DNA of 64,000 bases from Oceanobacillus sp. J11TS1 (lineage in GTDB: Bacteria; Bacillota; Bacilli; Bacillales; Amphibacillaceae): the NCBI RefSeq assembly GCF_018333215.1, contig NZ_BORO01000002.1, positions 1 through 64,000 of the forward strand, given 5' to 3'. Each line of letters begins with the position of its first letter. Position 1 is the stretch's first letter. Shown one piece after another: positions 51,118 to 61,205 of the stretch. The notes under the pieces are model-generated. The model made no database searches. It saw only the letters and a list, made by a program, of their open reading frames with translations, and was not told the origin of the DNA. A program made the position numbers and the translations under genes.

Positions 51118-52326
51118 ATGCTCAATCAGAAAAAAATACTTTTAGGTGTATCTGGTGGCATTGCCGTCTATAAAGCAAGTGCTCTAGCAAGTAAATTGAC
51201 GCAGCTTGGGGCAGAAGTAAAAGTTTTGATGACAGAAAATGCAGCAGAGTTTGTCACACCGCTAACATTTCAAGCTTTAACGAGAAATCCTGTTTATACA
51301 GATACCTTCGATGAAAAAAATCCAAAGAAAATAGCACATATTGATTTGGCTGATTGGGCAGATATTGCAATTATTGCACCAGCAACTGCAAATATTATCT
51401 CCAAATTAGCGCATGGACAAGCAGATGATATGCTCTCTACCACAATGCTGGCAACGCAAGCAGATGTTTATATTGCTCCTGCAATGAATGTCCATATGTA
51501 TGAGCATCCAGCTGTTATCCAGAACATGAAGCAATTAGAAAATTGGGGTTATCACTTTATTGAACCCGGTGATGGTTACTTAGCTTGTGGATATGTCGGA
51601 AGAGGTCGACTAGAAGAACCGGCAGAGATTATTTCTGCAATTGATCGTCATCAACAGAAAGACCTTGATTTGCAAGGTAAAAAGATTCTTATTTCTGCTG
51701 GACCGACAAAGGAAATGATTGATCCAGTACGCTTCTTTTCTAACCGTTCTTCGGGAAAGATGGGATTTGCTTTGGCTGAAGCAGCAGCTGAGCGTGGTGC
51801 AGAAGTTACTTTGGTTACAGGGCCTGTATCCATTGATATTCGCCATCCATTAATTCGCCGGATAGATGTTGTTTCTGCACAGGAAATGTATGATGCGATG
51901 AATGAGCAATTTGCAGGTAAAGATATTGTTATCAAGGCTGCCGCGGTAGCAGACTATCGTCCTAAAGAGGTACATACTTCAAAGATGAAGAAAAAGGACG
52001 GGGACGATGTAATTGCTCTAGAACGGACAGAAGATATTCTAAAAAGCCTTGGGGAAAGAAAAGAGAATCAATTTTTAGTTGGATTTGCTGCCGAAACCGA
52101 TTCGCCAATTGAATATGGTTTAGGTAAATTGAAAAAGAAAAATTTAGATGCCATTGTTGTCAATGATGTAAGCCGTGCAGGAGCAGGCTTTGAAGGGGAT
52201 ACGAATATAGCCACATATATTAATAAACTTGGCTCTCAAATTGATTTACAACAGGCAACGAAAAAACAGATAGCGATGCAGTTATTTGACTGTATTTTAA
52301 GAGATATGAAGGATGATCCCATTTGA
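51118..52326 (+). CDS. coaBC: Bifunctional phosphopantothenoylcysteine decarboxylase/synthetase CoaBC
   Basis: Joins cysteine to phosphopantothenate (CoaB) and decarboxylates the product (CoaC), both on the way to coenzyme A. ATG 51118 follows AGGAGAGGAAG, giving 402 residues. N-terminal flavin domain: VSGGIAVYKA, TANIISKLAHG, APAMNVHMYEHP, and the active cysteine in LACGYVGRGR. C-terminal synthetase begins near residue 185 (ISAGPTKEMIDPVRFFSNRSSGKMG). It overlaps priA. Confidence 0.97.
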   Translation: MLNQKKILLGVSGGIAVYKASALASKLTQLGAEVKVLMTENAAEFVTPLTFQALTRNPVYTDTFDEKNPKKIAHIDLADWADIAIIAPATANIISKLAHGQADDMLSTTMLATQADVYIAPAMNVHMYEHPAVIQNMKQLENWGYHFIEPGDGYLACGYVGRGRLEEPAEIISAIDRHQQKDLDLQGKKILISAGPTKEMIDPVRFFSNRSSGKMGFALAEAAAERGAEVTLVTGPVSIDIRHPLIRRIDVVSAQEMYDAMNEQFAGKDIVIKAAAVADYRPKEVHTSKMKKKDGDDVIALERTEDILKSLGERKENQFLVGFAAETDSPIEYGLGKLKKKNLDAIVVNDVSRAGAGFEGDTNIATYINKLGSQIDLQQATKKQIAMQLFDCILRDMKDDPI

Positions 52327-54731
52327 AAATAGCAAGTATAATTGTTGATGTGCCTTCTAGTTCAACAAATCAAACATATGATTACTTGGTTCCCGAGAAA
52401 TATCGTGAAATGATTACTCCTGGCATGCGAGTAACCGTTCCATTTGGTCCGCGTAAAATTATGGGGTTTGTTGTCCAGCTGAAGGATGAGACAACCTTAA
52501 CGAAGCTAAAGGAACTGCATGAGGTTTTAGATATCACACCTGTCTTAACAGATGAACTGCTAAAACTTGGTGAATTTGTAGCCAAAAAAACAATCAGCCT
52601 GTATATTACTGTATTTCAGACAATGCTGCCGCAAGTACTAAAATCACAGTATACAAAAGACTTAGTTCGCGAGACAGACGAATTTCTTAGCCCGGAATTA
52701 GAGGAATTATTTGCTGGAAGAGAGTCAATCCCGTTTGAAGAATTTACGGCATCTTCTATTAGTTATTACCATTTACAAAAGCAAATAGAAGCTGGAAATA
52801 TTACGATATATTATCATGTGAAGTCAAGAATAACCAAAAAACAGCTGACCATGGTGCAATTGGATGTATCTGAAATGCGTGCTTTGGAAACTTTAGAGGA
52901 TTTATCGAAGCAAGCTAAGAAACAAAAAGAGCTTATTCAATATTTAATCGAACATCCAGAGCCGATTGAGCAAGCGAAATTAGTTAAGCTTTTGGATACT
53001 TCCGCACAGACCGTTAAAACATTGGTATCAAAAGGGATTGTTAAGACATTTCAACAAGAAGTTTTCCGCGACCCCTATAAAAATCAGCCTATTGAACAAA
53101 CCGAAGCTTTTGAGTTGACTGATGAACAAGCTGCTGCGATGGATCCAATTATTTCTTCGATCGATGAAAAAGAAGATAATGTATTTCTGTTGCATGGTGT
53201 AACAGGCAGCGGGAAAACAGAAATATACTTACAATCTATTCAGCATGTGATTTCTAAGGGGCAGGAGGCTATCGTCCTAGTTCCGGAGATTTCTTTAACA
53301 CCGCAAATGGTCCGCCGTTTTAAAGGACGGTTTGGCTCCAATGTAGCTGTTATGCATAGCGGTCTTTCTGCCGGAGAAAAATATGATGAATGGAGAAAAA
53401 TTCAGCAAAAGCAGGTGCAAGTGGTTGTGGGTGCTCGTTCTGCAATCTTCGCGCCATTTTCAAATATTGGTATCATTATTATTGATGAAGAGCATGAAAC
53501 AACCTATAAGCAAGAAGACCAGCCAAGATATCATGCCAGAGATGTGGCGATAGAACGGGCGAAAAACCATCATTGTCCTGTCGTTATGGGCAGTGCTACG
53601 CCTTCTTTAGAAAGCTTTGCCAGAGCTAAAAAAGGTGTCTATAAACTTTTAACGCTTTATAACCGTACAAACAGGCAGCAGATGCCTAGTGTTGAAATTG
53701 TAGATATGCGCAAGGAACTGCATGCCGGTAACCGGACTATGTTTTCTACCTCGCTTATGGAAAGTATGAAAGCTTGTATGGAGCGCGGAGAGCAAATCGT
53801 GTTGCTCCTGAACCGCCGCGGCTATTCTACATTTATTATGTGTCGTGATTGCGGCCATGTATCCGAATGTCCGCATTGTGATATTGCGTTAACTTACCAT
53901 AAAAATAATCATCGGCTTAAATGTCATTATTGTTCCTATGAGCAAGCTGTTCCTAATCACTGCCCGTCTTGCGAGAGTGATTTAATCCGTTATTTTGGAA
54001 CAGGTACGCAGCGGGTGGAGGAATCTCTGGCAAAGCTCTTACCGGAAGCTCGTGTGATTCGCATGGATGTGGACACCACTAGAAGAAAAGGATCCCATGA
54101 AAAATTATTAAAGCAGTTTTCCGAGAAGAAAGCCGATATCTTATTAGGGACACAAATGATTGCGAAAGGTCTTGATTTTAAGGACGTTACATTGGTAGGG
54201 GTCTTATCAGCGGATTCGATGCTGCATCTTCCTGATTTCCGTTCGGCGGAACGAACTTTTCAACTATTGACGCAAGTGAGCGGCAGAGCAGGAAGACATG
54301 AACTTGCAGGAAATGTGATTGTGCAGACCTATACCCCAGAACATTATAGCGTAACCTATGCTGCTGAGCATAACTTTCTTGATTTTTACAAACATGAAAT
54401 GGCTGTAAGGAAAGCATTTCAATATCCGCCGTTTGTGTTTCTTGTGCTGATCACCGTTTCACACGAAAATCATGCACGAGCAGTACAAGTTGCAGGAGAA
54501 ATCGTGAAGCAGCTTAGTCATGTTGTAGCTCCGGGTACAACGGTCTTAGGCCCGACTCCTTCCACAATTGCGCGGATAAAAGATAGATATCGGTACCAGT
54601 GCATGATAAAATACAAACATGAACCGAACTTAATTCCATATTTAGAGCATATTCAATCAGCATATGCTGATGAAATACGGAAACAAACTTTACAGCTGTC
54701 TATTGATACACAGCCGTATTATATGATGTAA
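52323..54731 (+). CDS. priA: Primosomal protein N', replication restart helicase PriA
   Basis: PriA reloads the replicative helicase at collapsed forks. The TTG start overlaps the coaBC stop (TTGA). The 802-residue protein has an N-terminal DNA-binding region, Walker A GVTGSGKTE, DEEH box, and a zinc-binding insertion of paired cysteines (CRDCGHVSECPHC, CHYC, CPSC). The C-terminal helicase half carries QVSGRAGR. Confidence 0.97.
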   Translation: MKIASIIVDVPSSSTNQTYDYLVPEKYREMITPGMRVTVPFGPRKIMGFVVQLKDETTLTKLKELHEVLDITPVLTDELLKLGEFVAKKTISLYITVFQTMLPQVLKSQYTKDLVRETDEFLSPELEELFAGRESIPFEEFTASSISYYHLQKQIEAGNITIYYHVKSRITKKQLTMVQLDVSEMRALETLEDLSKQAKKQKELIQYLIEHPEPIEQAKLVKLLDTSAQTVKTLVSKGIVKTFQQEVFRDPYKNQPIEQTEAFELTDEQAAAMDPIISSIDEKEDNVFLLHGVTGSGKTEIYLQSIQHVISKGQEAIVLVPEISLTPQMVRRFKGRFGSNVAVMHSGLSAGEKYDEWRKIQQKQVQVVVGARSAIFAPFSNIGIIIIDEEHETTYKQEDQPRYHARDVAIERAKNHHCPVVMGSATPSLESFARAKKGVYKLLTLYNRTNRQQMPSVEIVDMRKELHAGNRTMFSTSLMESMKACMERGEQIVLLLNRRGYSTFIMCRDCGHVSECPHCDIALTYHKNNHRLKCHYCSYEQAVPNHCPSCESDLIRYFGTGTQRVEESLAKLLPEARVIRMDVDTTRRKGSHEKLLKQFSEKKADILLGTQMIAKGLDFKDVTLVGVLSADSMLHLPDFRSAERTFQLLTQVSGRAGRHELAGNVIVQTYTPEHYSVTYAAEHNFLDFYKHEMAVRKAFQYPPFVFLVLITVSHENHARAVQVAGEIVKQLSHVVAPGTTVLGPTPSTIARIKDRYRYQCMIKYKHEPNLIPYLEHIQSAYADEIRKQTLQLSIDTQPYYMM

Positions 54732-54748
54732 GGAAATGAGGGAATATC

Positions 54749-55690
54749 TTGAAACGAATCGTTTTTATGGGGACGCCAGATTTTGCTGTCCCCGTTTTAC
54801 AAAAAATTGTCGAAAATAACTATGAGGTTGTCCTTGTTGTTACACAGCCGGACAGACCTAAAGGAAGAAAGAAAATCATCACACCTTCCCCGGTAAAAGA
54901 AGAAGCTTTAAAGCATGGAATAGAGGTATTTCAGCCTGAAAAGCTAAAAAATGATTATCAGGCAGTGATCGATGCGAAACCGGACTTGATTGTCACAGCT
55001 GCTTATGGACAAATTCTTCCGAAAGCTGTACTCGATATAGCACCCTTTGGAGCGATCAATGTCCATGCTTCTCTGCTCCCAGAGCTGCGCGGCGGTGCAC
55101 CAATACATTATTCTATTATCCAAGGGAAGAAGAAAACAGGTGTAACGATAATGTATATGGTGGAAAAATTAGATGCAGGTGATATCCTTACCCAAGTAGA
55201 GGTAGAGATAGAAGAAAAAGATCATGTCGGTACCTTGCATGATAAGCTGGCGAGTGCTGGATCAGACTTGTTGATTGAAACATTGCCTGATTTGTTTGCT
55301 AATCGTTTAACGCCCAAAAAACAAAACGAAGAATTAGCTACGTTTGCATCTAATATCAAGCGAGAACAAGAAAAAATTGATTGGAATAAGCCTGCTGCAG
55401 AGATTTATAATCAAATTAGAGGGCTTCATCCCTGGCCAGTTGCTTTTACAACCTATGAAGGGAAAGTTATGAAAATTTGGTGGGGCGAAGAAATCTCCAA
55501 AACAGATTTAACAAGGCCTGCAGGTGAAATTATAGCAAAGGATAGTGAATCTTTTACGGTTCAGTGCGGTGCACAAACTACGATTAAAGTAAAAGAAATT
55601 CAACCTGCCGGCAAGAAACGTATGACAGTGAGAGACTATCTTCAGGCTTCGCAGGATAGGATTCAAATAGGCGTAATACTAGGAGAATAA
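54749..55690 (+). CDS. fmt: Methionyl-tRNA formyltransferase
   Basis: Formylates initiator Met-tRNA using 10-formyl-tetrahydrofolate. TTG 54749 follows GAGGG. The 313-residue protein has MGTPDFAVP at the N-terminus, the catalytic region [17 protein letters not shown], and a C-terminal OB domain. In B. subtilis the deformylase gene def lies between priA and fmt; it is absent here. Confidence 0.97.
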   Translation: MKRIVFMGTPDFAVPVLQKIVENNYEVVLVVTQPDRPKGRKKIITPSPVKEEALKHGIEVFQPEKLKNDYQAVIDAKPDLIVTAAYGQILPKAVLDIAPFGAINVHASLLPELRGGAPIHYSIIQGKKKTGVTIMYMVEKLDAGDILTQVEVEIEEKDHVGTLHDKLASAGSDLLIETLPDLFANRLTPKKQNEELATFASNIKREQEKIDWNKPAAEIYNQIRGLHPWPVAFTTYEGKVMKIWWGEEISKTDLTRPAGEIIAKDSESFTVQCGAQTTIKVKEIQPAGKKRMTVRDYLQASQDRIQIGVILGE

Positions 55691-55697
55691 TATAATT

Positions 55698-57044
55698 ATG
55701 AAATATCAATTGAGACAAACGATGCTAGACGTACTTATTCGTATTGAAAAAGATAAAGGATTTAGTAATCTTCTTTTAAATCATGAATTACAGCAAAGTG
55801 ATTTGAATGAAAAGGATAAAAGGCTGCTGACGGAAGTGGTTTATGGCACTGTACAAAATCAACTGACCATTGATTACTATATTGCTCACTTTATGAAGAA
55901 CAAGAAAAACGTAGATTTATGGGTTAAACAGCTTTTAAGAATGTCAGTTTACCAAATGGTTTATCTAGAAAAAGTTCCTGATCATGCAGTAGTTCATGAA
56001 TCGGTTGAAATTGCAAAAATACGGGGACATAAAGGCATTGCCGGTTTTGTAAACGGGATTTTACGTAGTATTCAACGAGATGGTGTTCCAGACTTATCTT
56101 TCATTAAGGATCCTGTAGAACGGATATCTATAGAGACAAGTCATCCTAAATGGTTGGTTGAAAGGTGGATAGACATGTATGGCGTGGAACAAACAGAAGC
56201 AATGTGCCAGGAAAATTTAAAACATTTTCCAATGTCTATTCGAATTCAGCCGCTAAAAACAAACCGCAAATCTATTATGACGCAATTAGAGGAGCAAGAT
56301 TTCACAGTAGCTGAATCAGCATTTTCACCACAGGGTATCGTTATCCAAAAAGGAAATATTTTTAAAACAGATCTTTTAAAAGAAGGTTTCGCTACAGTAC
56401 AAGACCAAAGCTCGATGCTGGTTGCCGAGTCATTACAATTAGAGCCTGGTATGAAGGTGCTAGATACTTGCAGTGCTCCAGGCGGAAAAGTGACGCATGT
56501 GGCTGAAAAAATGGCAGATCAGGGAGAGATTCATGCGTTTGATTTGCATAAGAAAAAAGTGAAATTAATAGAAGAGAAAGCGGCCACACTGAATCTACAT
56601 GCTATATCTGCTTTCCAAGGAGACGCACGAAACCTGCATGAAAAGTTTGAGGAAGCAAGTTTTGATCGAATTGTTATTGATGCTCCTTGTTCAGGCCTGG
56701 GCGTTATCAATGGGAAGCCTGAGATTAAATATGAAAAACAAGCTTCAGATATTGAACGCCTGGCATCCATACAGTTTGACATTATCCAATCGGCAGCACC
56801 GCTTCTTAAACCAGATGGATTACTTGTTTATAGTACTTGTACCGTAGATAAAGAAGAAAATAATCAAGTAGTTCAACGATTTTTAGAAAATAATCCTGGG
56901 TTTAGCATAGATCTCTCTTTTAGAGATGACTTATCAGAATTAATTCAACATGCACCAGGCTGGTCATCGGAAGGTTTACAGCTATTTCCTCAAGATTTTC
57001 AAACAGATGGATTTTTCCTGACAAGAATCAAGCGTAATGGATAA
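55698..57044 (+). CDS. rsmB: 16S rRNA (cytosine-967-C5)-methyltransferase RsmB
   Basis: Methylates C967 of 16S rRNA. The 448-residue protein has an N-terminal NusB-like RNA-binding domain (residues 1-130) and a Rossmann SAM domain with DTCSAPGGKVTH. Both catalytic cysteines are present: DAPCSGLG and STCTVDKEEN. It follows fmt by 7 bp. rlmN, next in B. subtilis, is replaced by a 371-bp gap. Confidence 0.96.
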   Translation: MKYQLRQTMLDVLIRIEKDKGFSNLLLNHELQQSDLNEKDKRLLTEVVYGTVQNQLTIDYYIAHFMKNKKNVDLWVKQLLRMSVYQMVYLEKVPDHAVVHESVEIAKIRGHKGIAGFVNGILRSIQRDGVPDLSFIKDPVERISIETSHPKWLVERWIDMYGVEQTEAMCQENLKHFPMSIRIQPLKTNRKSIMTQLEEQDFTVAESAFSPQGIVIQKGNIFKTDLLKEGFATVQDQSSMLVAESLQLEPGMKVLDTCSAPGGKVTHVAEKMADQGEIHAFDLHKKKVKLIEEKAATLNLHAISAFQGDARNLHEKFEEASFDRIVIDAPCSGLGVINGKPEIKYEKQASDIERLASIQFDIIQSAAPLLKPDGLLVYSTCTVDKEENNQVVQRFLENNPGFSIDLSFRDDLSELIQHAPGWSSEGLQLFPQDFQTDGFFLTRIKRNG

Positions 57045-57415
57045 TAATGGCTTAATTCCTGTTCCAGCCTCGATGTTTCTCGGCAGGGAGATCAGCCCGG
57101 ATTAACAGGACGGTGCAGGAGAATTTTTAACTGAGCAAGTGGTCAACATCAAAATCTATTGTTGAATTTAAATCGTGAAAATAATAATCAAATTAGCGCT
57201 CCCGTATAGCTATTTTTCAACCGTAGATTTTGGTGAATAACCGCCAATTATAAGAACATATCCATTCGCTTAATCACATATTGGGGAAAGCAAATAAAAA
57301 ATGCTTCTCCATCTGATAAATAGACCGTTTTATTAGATGAAAATTGTGTCATACTTAGGATAAATGATAAAAGTTACGTGGTAATGAAATTGGAACTTTA
57401 AAGGGGGAGTAGCTT
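57045..57415 (+). other. Gap between rsmB and prpC without a gene
   Basis: CCTGTT at 57058-57063 and AACAGG at 57104-57109 bracket a GC-richer 50-base stretch. The rest is AT-rich and has stops in all frames that I checked. No clear sigma-A promoter or terminator was recognised. B. subtilis has rlmN here. Confidence 0.5.
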
Positions 57416-58177
57416 TTGAAGGGGCTTTTCTTAACGCATTGCGGACAAGTTCGTAATCATAATGAAGATGCAGGCGGCATTTTTAAAAATAAAAGTAACC
57501 AGCCAATTGCAATTATTGCAGATGGGATGGGTGGTCATCAAGCTGGAGATGTAGCAAGTTTGCTAGCTGTTGAAAATTTAAAGAAAAGATGGGAAGAAAC
57601 AGAGGAAGTTGAAAGCCGAGAACATATTGAACAATGGCTTCAAAACATAATTAAGGAAACGAATGCTCAAATCTTTCAGAAGTCCCAGGAAAATAAACAG
57701 CTTGAGGGGATGGGAACAACCCTTGTTGCTGCAGTTATGGCAGGGGATTTGCTAACCATTGCCCATATTGGAGATAGCCGTTTGTATAGAGCGAGAGGGG
57801 ATAGCTTTGAGCAGTTGACAGAAGATCATTCTTTTGTTAATGAGCTTGTTAAAAGAGGAGAAATTACAGAAGGGGATGCAGAATTTCATCCTTATAAAAA
57901 TTACATCATTCGAGCGCTCGGAACAGAAGCTGAAGTGGACACGGATATAAAGTCACTTACTTGGGAAATCGATGATCGATTATTATTATGTTCGGATGGT
58001 TTATCAGACAAATTGAGTCAAACAGAGTTAGGCCAATTAATTAGGACAGACAAAGAGATGGAAGAGATTGGGCAAGAGCTTATTGATATAGCGAATGAAC
58101 GTGGAGGAGAAGATAATATATCGCTTATATTGATAACACATGACGGTTCAGACTCGGAGGCAGGTGAACCTGCATGA
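57416..58177 (+). CDS. prpC: PP2C-type protein phosphatase PrpC
   Basis: Dephosphorylates targets of PrkC. The TTG start follows AAAGGGGGAG. The 253-residue protein has the metal-binding motifs of PP2C enzymes: ADGMGGHQAGD, GDSRLYRAR, SDGLSD and GGEDNIS. It overlaps prkC by ATGA, so kinase and phosphatase are made together. Confidence 0.97.
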   Translation: MKGLFLTHCGQVRNHNEDAGGIFKNKSNQPIAIIADGMGGHQAGDVASLLAVENLKKRWEETEEVESREHIEQWLQNIIKETNAQIFQKSQENKQLEGMGTTLVAAVMAGDLLTIAHIGDSRLYRARGDSFEQLTEDHSFVNELVKRGEITEGDAEFHPYKNYIIRALGTEAEVDTDIKSLTWEIDDRLLLCSDGLSDKLSQTELGQLIRTDKEMEEIGQELIDIANERGGEDNISLILITHDGSDSEAGEPA

Positions 58178-60321
58178 ATAATGGACACTTATTAAATGAT
58201 CGCTATAAGATTGAGAGGAAAATCGGCGGAGGAGGCATGGCAAATGTTTTTCTTGCCAGGGATACCATTCTTAAGCGCGATGTTGCTGTAAAGGCATTAC
58301 GGACAGATTATGTACATGATCAAGAGTTTATTGCCCGTTTTGATCGAGAGGCGCAATCAGCTACATCCTTGTCTCACCCAAACGTTGTAAATATCTACGA
58401 TGTAGGAGAAGACGATCAAACGCTTTATATGGTTATGGAGTACGTAGAGGGAATGACTTTAAAAGAATATATCCAGCAATCAGGACCAGTTGATGTCCCT
58501 CTAGCCTTGGATATTATGAAACAAATTGCCTCTGCAATTGCCCATGCACATGAAAATGGTATCATCCATCGTGATATTAAGCCTCAGAATATATTAATTA
58601 ATCACTTTGGAGAAGTGAAAGTTACAGACTTTGGGATTGCTATGGCGCTTAGTGCTACCGCATTAACGCAAACAAATTCCATATTAGGTTCCGTTCATTA
58701 TTTATCGCCTGAACAGGCGCGTGGTGGTCTGGCAACGAAAAAATCGGATATTTATTCGTTAGGAATCGTTTTGTTTGAATTGTTAACAGGAAAACTTCCA
58801 TTTTCAGGACAGTCCCCTGTATCAATTGCTTTAAAGCATTTGCAAAACGATACGCCATCCGTTAAAGAGATTAACCCAGATATTCCTCAGAGTGTGGAGA
58901 ATATTGTTTTACAAGCGACGGCAAAAAATTCATTTTATCGTTATGAGGATGTCTATCAGTTTGAAACTGCTCTGGAAACAGCACTTTCGCCTGAAAAAAT
59001 CAACGAAGAACCCTTTGCGATACCGGATGAAGATGGGGACGAGACAAAGGCAATTCCAATTATCACCGATGAAGATTTATCTCAGGAAGAAGCAGGTCAA
59101 ACGATTGTTCATCAGGCAGATCAGGAGCCAACGAAAAATTACCCTAATGGAAACAAAGGAAAGAAAAAAGAAAAGAAAAAGAAACCTGCTAGAAAAAAGA
59201 AAAAAATTCTATGGATCTCGATACTTTTATTATTGCTAATTGGTATCGGTGCGGCTGTCGCTGTGTATGCCATGCAGCCTCAAGATGTTACAATAGATGA
59301 TTTTGTTAATGAACCAGTAGATGAAGCAAGGGATGTGTTAGAGAGTCAAAATCTTCTTGTTGAAGTAGAAGAGGTCAACTCTGACGAAATCGAAACAGGT
59401 TATATTGAAAAGACAGATCCTGTGGCAGGAAGAACGGTTAAAGAAGGAGCAACGGTAACCCTATTTGTCAGTCAAGGACCAGAGCAAGTTGAATTCGATG
59501 ATTATGTTGGAGAAAACTTTGAAGAGGTAAAAGAACAATTGGATCAGGCAGGTTTTACAGATATTATTCCTATTGACAAAAATTCAGAACAGCCGGTAGG
59601 AGAGATTATCTCTCAGGTTCAGCCAGACCCAGGGACATCTGTTGTGCCGGGTGAAACGAAAGTGATTTTTGAAGTCAGTACTGGTCCAGAAATGGTGAGT
59701 TTAAATAATCTTACAGGAATGACGGAGGAGGAAGTACAAGCCTATTTTGATCGCAACGAATTAGTGATGAATAAACATGAAGAGCATTCTGATAATGTAG
59801 GTGAAGGACTTGTTATTAGGCAATCTCCTGAGTCTGGAACGGATTTAGAAAAAGGATCAACAGTGGATGTTTATTTCTCCATTGGGCCAGAGGAAGAGCC
59901 GCCACGTTCTCATTCTGTATCTTACATGGTTCCTTACACGCTCGATGAGGAAAATCCTGGGGATGAAGACGCAAATCAAGAGGAATCTGCAGGTAATGAG
60001 AATAATGAAGAAGATCAAAATGGTGAACCTGATACAGGTGAGGAGAATACAGATAACGGAAATGCTGAGGGAGAGAACACAGAGGAAGAACAGGAAGAAG
60101 AGACAGAAACATCAGAGCCGGAAGAACAAGTAGTCCGAATCTATATTGGTGATGCTAATAATGATATTTCAGATGTGTACCGTGACATGACTATAAAAGA
60201 AGATACGGAAGTAACATTTACATTAACCATTGCACCTGGGACAGATGCTGAGTATCGGATTACCAGGGATGATGAGGTAATCACAGAAAGGACGGTATCC
60301 TATGAGGGAGAGGAAGAGTAG
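58174..60321 (+). CDS. prkC: Membrane Ser/Thr protein kinase PrkC with PASTA domains
   Basis: PrkC senses muropeptides and regulates germination and stationary-phase functions. Kinase domain 1-270 with IGGGGMANVF, HRD at 132-134 and DFG at 152-154. A Lys-rich segment precedes one membrane helix at about 345-367. Three extracellular PASTA domains span about 368-572 and a C-terminal beta domain ends the protein. At 715 residues it is longer than B. subtilis PrkC (648), because of an acidic insertion of about 62 residues without Lys or Arg (bases about 59943-60129). Confidence 0.96.
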   Translation: MNNGHLLNDRYKIERKIGGGGMANVFLARDTILKRDVAVKALRTDYVHDQEFIARFDREAQSATSLSHPNVVNIYDVGEDDQTLYMVMEYVEGMTLKEYIQQSGPVDVPLALDIMKQIASAIAHAHENGIIHRDIKPQNILINHFGEVKVTDFGIAMALSATALTQTNSILGSVHYLSPEQARGGLATKKSDIYSLGIVLFELLTGKLPFSGQSPVSIALKHLQNDTPSVKEINPDIPQSVENIVLQATAKNSFYRYEDVYQFETALETALSPEKINEEPFAIPDEDGDETKAIPIITDEDLSQEEAGQTIVHQADQEPTKNYPNGNKGKKKEKKKKPARKKKKILWISILLLLLIGIGAAVAVYAMQPQDVTIDDFVNEPVDEARDVLESQNLLVEVEEVNSDEIETGYIEKTDPVAGRTVKEGATVTLFVSQGPEQVEFDDYVGENFEEVKEQLDQAGFTDIIPIDKNSEQPVGEIISQVQPDPGTSVVPGETKVIFEVSTGPEMVSLNNLTGMTEEEVQAYFDRNELVMNKHEEHSDNVGEGLVIRQSPESGTDLEKGSTVDVYFSIGPEEEPPRSHSVSYMVPYTLDEENPGDEDANQEESAGNENNEEDQNGEPDTGEENTDNGNAEGENTEEEQEEETETSEPEEQVVRIYIGDANNDISDVYRDMTIKEDTEVTFTLTIAPGTDAEYRITRDDEVITERTVSYEGEEE

Positions 60322-61203
60322 ATGGCAGTAGGCAGAATTATTAAAGCATTAAGCGGCTTCTACTATGTACAGTCAAAGGAAGGGATTTATGCCTGTAAAG
60401 GCCGAGGTGTGTTTCGAAATAAGAAAATCACTCCATTAGTTGGTGATTTTGTGGAATTCGATATCCGGAATGAAGATGAAGGGTACATTATGAAGGTAAA
60501 GGAGAGGTCGAATGAGCTTGTTCGGCCTCCTATTGCCAATATTGACCAGGTATGTATCGTCAACGCGGCGGTATCTCCAGACTTCAGTCCTTTATTGCTT
60601 GATCGCTTTCTTGTCCTAGTGGAGTCGAAACATATCCAGCCTTTGATATTCATAACAAAAATGGATTTAGTTCCTTCCCAGGAAGTGGACAGATTAAAAG
60701 AATATCAAGCTATTTATAAAAATCTAGGGTATGAAGTAAAGCTATTATCCTCCAAAGAACCAGAATGGATTACTGAAATCATGCCTTATTTTAAAGATAA
60801 AGTATCCGTTTTTGCTGGGCAGTCTGGGGTTGGAAAATCATCTTTATTGAATTTATTAGACCCTGATCTGTATTTAGAGACAGCAGAGATCTCTAAGAGT
60901 CTTGGACGGGGCAAGCATACAACAAGACATGTTGAGTTATTAGCTATTGGAGAGGGATTAGTAGCCGATACGCCAGGGTTTAGTGTCTTAGAATTCTCTG
61001 ATTTAGAAGCAGAGGATTTAGGAGTCTGCTTCCCAGAGATAAGAACGCAAATGCAAGATTGTAAGTTTAGAGGTTGCTTACATGATAAAGAACCCAAATG
61101 TGCCGTGAAGGAAGCTGTTGCCAATGGTTCGATAGCAGCATTTCGATATAATCATTATTTGCGATTTTTAGAAGAAATTAAATCAAGAAAGCCGAGGTAT
61201 TAA
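60322..61203 (+). CDS. rsgA: Small ribosomal subunit biogenesis GTPase RsgA
   Basis: A circularly permuted GTPase that helps mature the 30S subunit. The 293-residue protein has an N-terminal OB fold (VGDFVEF), then G4 (TKMDL) before G1 (GQSGVGKSS at 166-174) and G3 (DTPGF). A C-terminal zinc site is formed by CFPEI, CKFRGCLH and CAV. It starts directly after the prkC stop. Confidence 0.97.
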   Translation: MAVGRIIKALSGFYYVQSKEGIYACKGRGVFRNKKITPLVGDFVEFDIRNEDEGYIMKVKERSNELVRPPIANIDQVCIVNAAVSPDFSPLLLDRFLVLVESKHIQPLIFITKMDLVPSQEVDRLKEYQAIYKNLGYEVKLLSSKEPEWITEIMPYFKDKVSVFAGQSGVGKSSLLNLLDPDLYLETAEISKSLGRGKHTTRHVELLAIGEGLVADTPGFSVLEFSDLEAEDLGVCFPEIRTQMQDCKFRGCLHDKEPKCAVKEAVANGSIAAFRYNHYLRFLEEIKSRKPRY

Positions 61204-61205
61204 TT

